NCBI GenBank assembly: GCA_021817505.1
Contig: JAKAUU010000027.1
Coordinates: 1-35,636, forward strand
From: Microcaldota archaeon
Lineage (GTDB): Archaea; Micrarchaeota; Micrarchaeia; Micrarchaeales; CABMGC01
Direction: 5' to 3'
DNA: 35,636 bases
The notes under the pieces: model-generated
Told to the model about the DNA's origin: nothing
What the model saw: the letters and a program-made list of their open reading frames with translations, nothing else
Database searches by the model: none
Translations under genes and position numbers: made by a program
Shown here: positions 35,437-35,636 of the stretch, piece after piece
Layout of the letters: every line of letters starts with the position of its first letter
Numbering within the stretch: the stretch's first letter is position 1

Positions 35437-35636
35437 ATGATGGTAGATTTAAACCCTATAGAAACACTCGTAGTGCAGTCTATGAAAGAGATAGGCGCAA
35501 CAAGCGAGGAGAAGAAGAAGACAGCTGACGACATTGCAAAGAAGTGCAACAGGCCGAAGAGCATGGTGAACAATGCCCTTGTATCATTGACGCAGAAGAA
35601 CGTTGTTAAGAGAGTCGCAAGGGAAAAGGCATCAGG
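35437..35636 (+). CDS. Partial CDS, winged-helix-like N-terminus
   Basis: Manual translation MMVDLNPIETLVVQSMKEIGATSEEKKKTADDIAKKCNRPKSMVNNALVSLTQKNVVKRVAREKAS..., open at window end; helix-turn-helix/wing pattern. Confidence 0.6.
   Translation, partial: MMVDLNPIETLVVQSMKEIGATSEEKKKTADDIAKKCNRPKSMVNNALVSLTQKNVVKRVAREKAS

Noticed and set aside
1-35636. CRISPR array, IS element, rRNA or tRNA genes
   Set aside because: No regularly spaced repeats, transposase motifs, terminal inverted repeats or recognisable structural RNA seen on reading both strands; a computational scan (tRNAscan, Infernal) would be needed to exclude small RNAs.

Overview
Archaeal window of about 35.6 kb. The gene content and style point to a DPANN/Micrarchaeota (ARMAN-like) genome, but that assignment is inference. 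The core archaeal genes I recognise are topoisomerase VI subunit B, a Dim2/Pno1-like KH protein, a DHH phosphoesterase, aIF2-gamma, S6e, a two-domain CDC48/VCP AAA ATPase and L40e. Left of the core genes (about 1.6-20.3 kb) is a mostly co-directional locus that resembles a type IV secretion / archaeal DNA-exchange (Ced/Ted-like) system. It contains: a VirB2/CedA1-like pilin candidate followed by a perfect 11-bp hairpin and T-tract; six tandem polytopic membrane proteins sharing an 'R-F-x-x-x-R-x-x-G-x-x-x-I-A-I-x-I-x-x-x-x-P' type motif; two membrane-anchored proteins that look like a VirB3 module joined to a VirB4 N-terminal domain; a separate HerA/VirB4-type ATPase; a small protein that duplicates the ATPase C-terminal domain; a zinc-finger membrane protein; winged-helix/coiled-coil proteins; and an 809-aa protein with a large ectodomain. 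A partial FlaI/TadA-like ATPase and a winged-helix/coiled-coil gene diverge from the pilin. Right of the core genes (28.2-35.1 kb) is a minus-strand island of orphan-like genes, including three divergent paralogs that share an 'NVKLF' region and C-terminal 'P-L/V-VF' tails. No tRNA, rRNA, CRISPR array or transposase was recognised. All homology calls come from reading motifs by eye; no database search was run.
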